From Ketobacter sp. MCCC 1A13808 (GTDB lineage Bacteria; Pseudomonadota; Gammaproteobacteria; Pseudomonadales; Ketobacteraceae): DNA of 64,000 nucleotides. Position 1 is the first letter of the stretch. Every line of letters starts with the position of its first letter. The stretch lies in NCBI RefSeq assembly GCF_009746715.1, contig NZ_VRKW01000005.1, forward strand, positions 186,001-250,000, in the 5' to 3' direction. The position numbers and the translations under genes were made by a program. Below the pieces are notes generated by a model. That model saw nothing but the letters and a program-made list of their open reading frames with translations. It made no database searches and had not been told where the DNA came from. Of the stretch, positions 63,315 through 64,000 are shown one piece after another.

Positions 63315-64000
63315 TAAAACCAAATACTATCAAAAAATACATAAAGCCAATTGTTGAGCTTAGCCCAATGGCGGCAACTAGTTATCGGTATTTTAGGGAT
63401 TTAAGTCTTTTAGCAAAAGATTCTAGAATTACACCCTTTGGGTTTAAGTTCACTGGCAACGAAATGATGATAAACGGTCAGTTTGAGCCAGATGAAACCG
63501 CTCTTATAAGATCGCTGTTTTCTGAAGCAAGATTGTTCATAAATATTGGGGCGAACATAGGATATTACTGTTGTATGGCTCGAAAATTCAATGTCCCTGT
63601 CGTCGCATTCGAACCCATATATATGAATGTACAGCTCTTGTTAAAAAATATAAAAGACAACAATTATGAAGATGAATTTGTATTGTTTCCGATAGCTCTA
63701 AGCGATAAAAGAGGAATAGTCGAAATTTATGGGGCTGGTACAGGAGCCTCAATTGTACAAGGGTGGGCAGGTAATTCAAAAGCATCTCCCCAGCTCGCTC
63801 CAAGTTCTACTATTGACGCTATCCTTACAAATAAGTTTGAGTTAGATAATGCGCTGATATTAATAGACGTAGAGGGTGCAGAATATTTTGTTCTGAAGGG
63901 AGCTGAAGAATTGCTAAACTCGAGAAGCAGGCCAATTTGGATAATAGAGATAGCTATTGATGAACATCAGCCAGGAGGCGCTTCTATAAATAAATATCTT
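63311..64000 (+). CDS. FkbM-family methyltransferase, 3' end outside the window
   Basis: The frame from ATG at 63311 is open for 230 codons to the window end. The family motif INIGANIGYYCCMA (about residue 78), followed by VVAFEPIYMN and later LILIDVEGAEYFVLKGAEELL, identifies a SAM-dependent FkbM methyltransferase. Such enzymes O-methylate sugars of polysaccharides and other products. It is translationally coupled to wzz by an ATGA overlap and is AT-rich like its neighbours. The substrate is unknown. Confidence 0.9.
   Translation, partial: MIKPNTIKKYIKPIVELSPMAATSYRYFRDLSLLAKDSRITPFGFKFTGNEMMINGQFEPDETALIRSLFSEARLFINIGANIGYYCCMARKFNVPVVAFEPIYMNVQLLLKNIKDNNYEDEFVLFPIALSDKRGIVEIYGAGTGASIVQGWAGNSKASPQLAPSSTIDAILTNKFELDNALILIDVEGAEYFVLKGAEELLNSRSRPIWIIEIAIDEHQPGGASINKYL

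Noticed and set aside
1-64000. Search for tRNA, CRISPR, toxin-antitoxin, restriction or phage-defence genes
   Set aside because: No matching repeats, folds or protein motifs were seen by eye in either strand.

Overview
The window is chromosomal DNA from a gammaproteobacterium. Gene order and content resemble Pseudomonas, Marinobacter, Alcanivorax and Ketobacter. Three arrangements support this: mtaD-ubiG-mupP-yciK next to mtnA-gyrA-serC-pheA-hisC-(tyrA::aroA fusion)-cmk-rpsA, rnm-yciO-trpS-scpA-scpB-rluB, and ihfB-lapA-lapB-pyrF. Two acyl-CoA dehydrogenases, an acyl-CoA thioesterase, a FadL-type channel and several SDR genes suggest a lipid- or hydrocarbon-using lifestyle, but the genus cannot be fixed from sequence alone. 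I see no tRNA, rRNA, CRISPR array, prophage or intact insertion sequence.

Region 1 (1-22 kb) is core housekeeping. It holds RNA turnover and tRNA charging (rnm, trpS), chromosome condensation (scpA, scpB), 23S pseudouridylation (rluB), a minus-strand set for salvage, quinone and cell-wall metabolism (mtaD, ubiG, mupP, yciK), and a long plus-strand run from gyrA through serine and aromatic amino-acid genes to cmk and rpsA. Several joins are stop/start overlaps, which suggests translational coupling.

Region 2 (22-51.5 kb) is a mosaic of small, often divergent units lying between rpsA and ihfB, two genes that are neighbours in E. coli and Pseudomonas. It has a TolC-type efflux protein, a 7TMR-DISM hybrid kinase, the protease Prc with a HIT protein, a FadL-like gene with a frameshift, a porin with a mini phosphate-binding protein, a heavily damaged SDR pseudogene beside an acyl-CoA dehydrogenase, an AraC regulator, an HsbR/HsbA-type partner-switch pair, Uup, the tesA/ybbA/ybbP set, a second acyl-CoA dehydrogenase and a rhomboid protease.

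Region 3 (51.8-64 kb) starts with ihfB, lapA, lapB and pyrF, followed by a ComEA-like gene whose ribosome-binding site lies inside a hairpin, and a lone MlaC. It then enters a surface-polysaccharide locus: an rfaH gene, an exact ops element (GGCGGTAGCGTG) 65 bases after its stop codon, a Wzi-type outer-membrane protein, a very large SLBB export protein that starts at a GTG inside wzi, a GT2 glycosyltransferase, a Wzz-type chain-length protein and a FkbM methyltransferase cut by the window end. From about 60.7 kb the DNA is clearly AT-richer than its neighbours, as expected for transferred polysaccharide genes. The RfaH-ops pairing gives a simple regulatory reading: RfaH loads at ops and carries RNA polymerase through the long operon.

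I did not find a clearly new defence or mobile system. The observations most worth checking are the rfaH/ops-controlled locus with its 933-residue export protein, the comEA leader hairpin, the two broken lipid-related genes, and a possible small RNA upstream of the porin.
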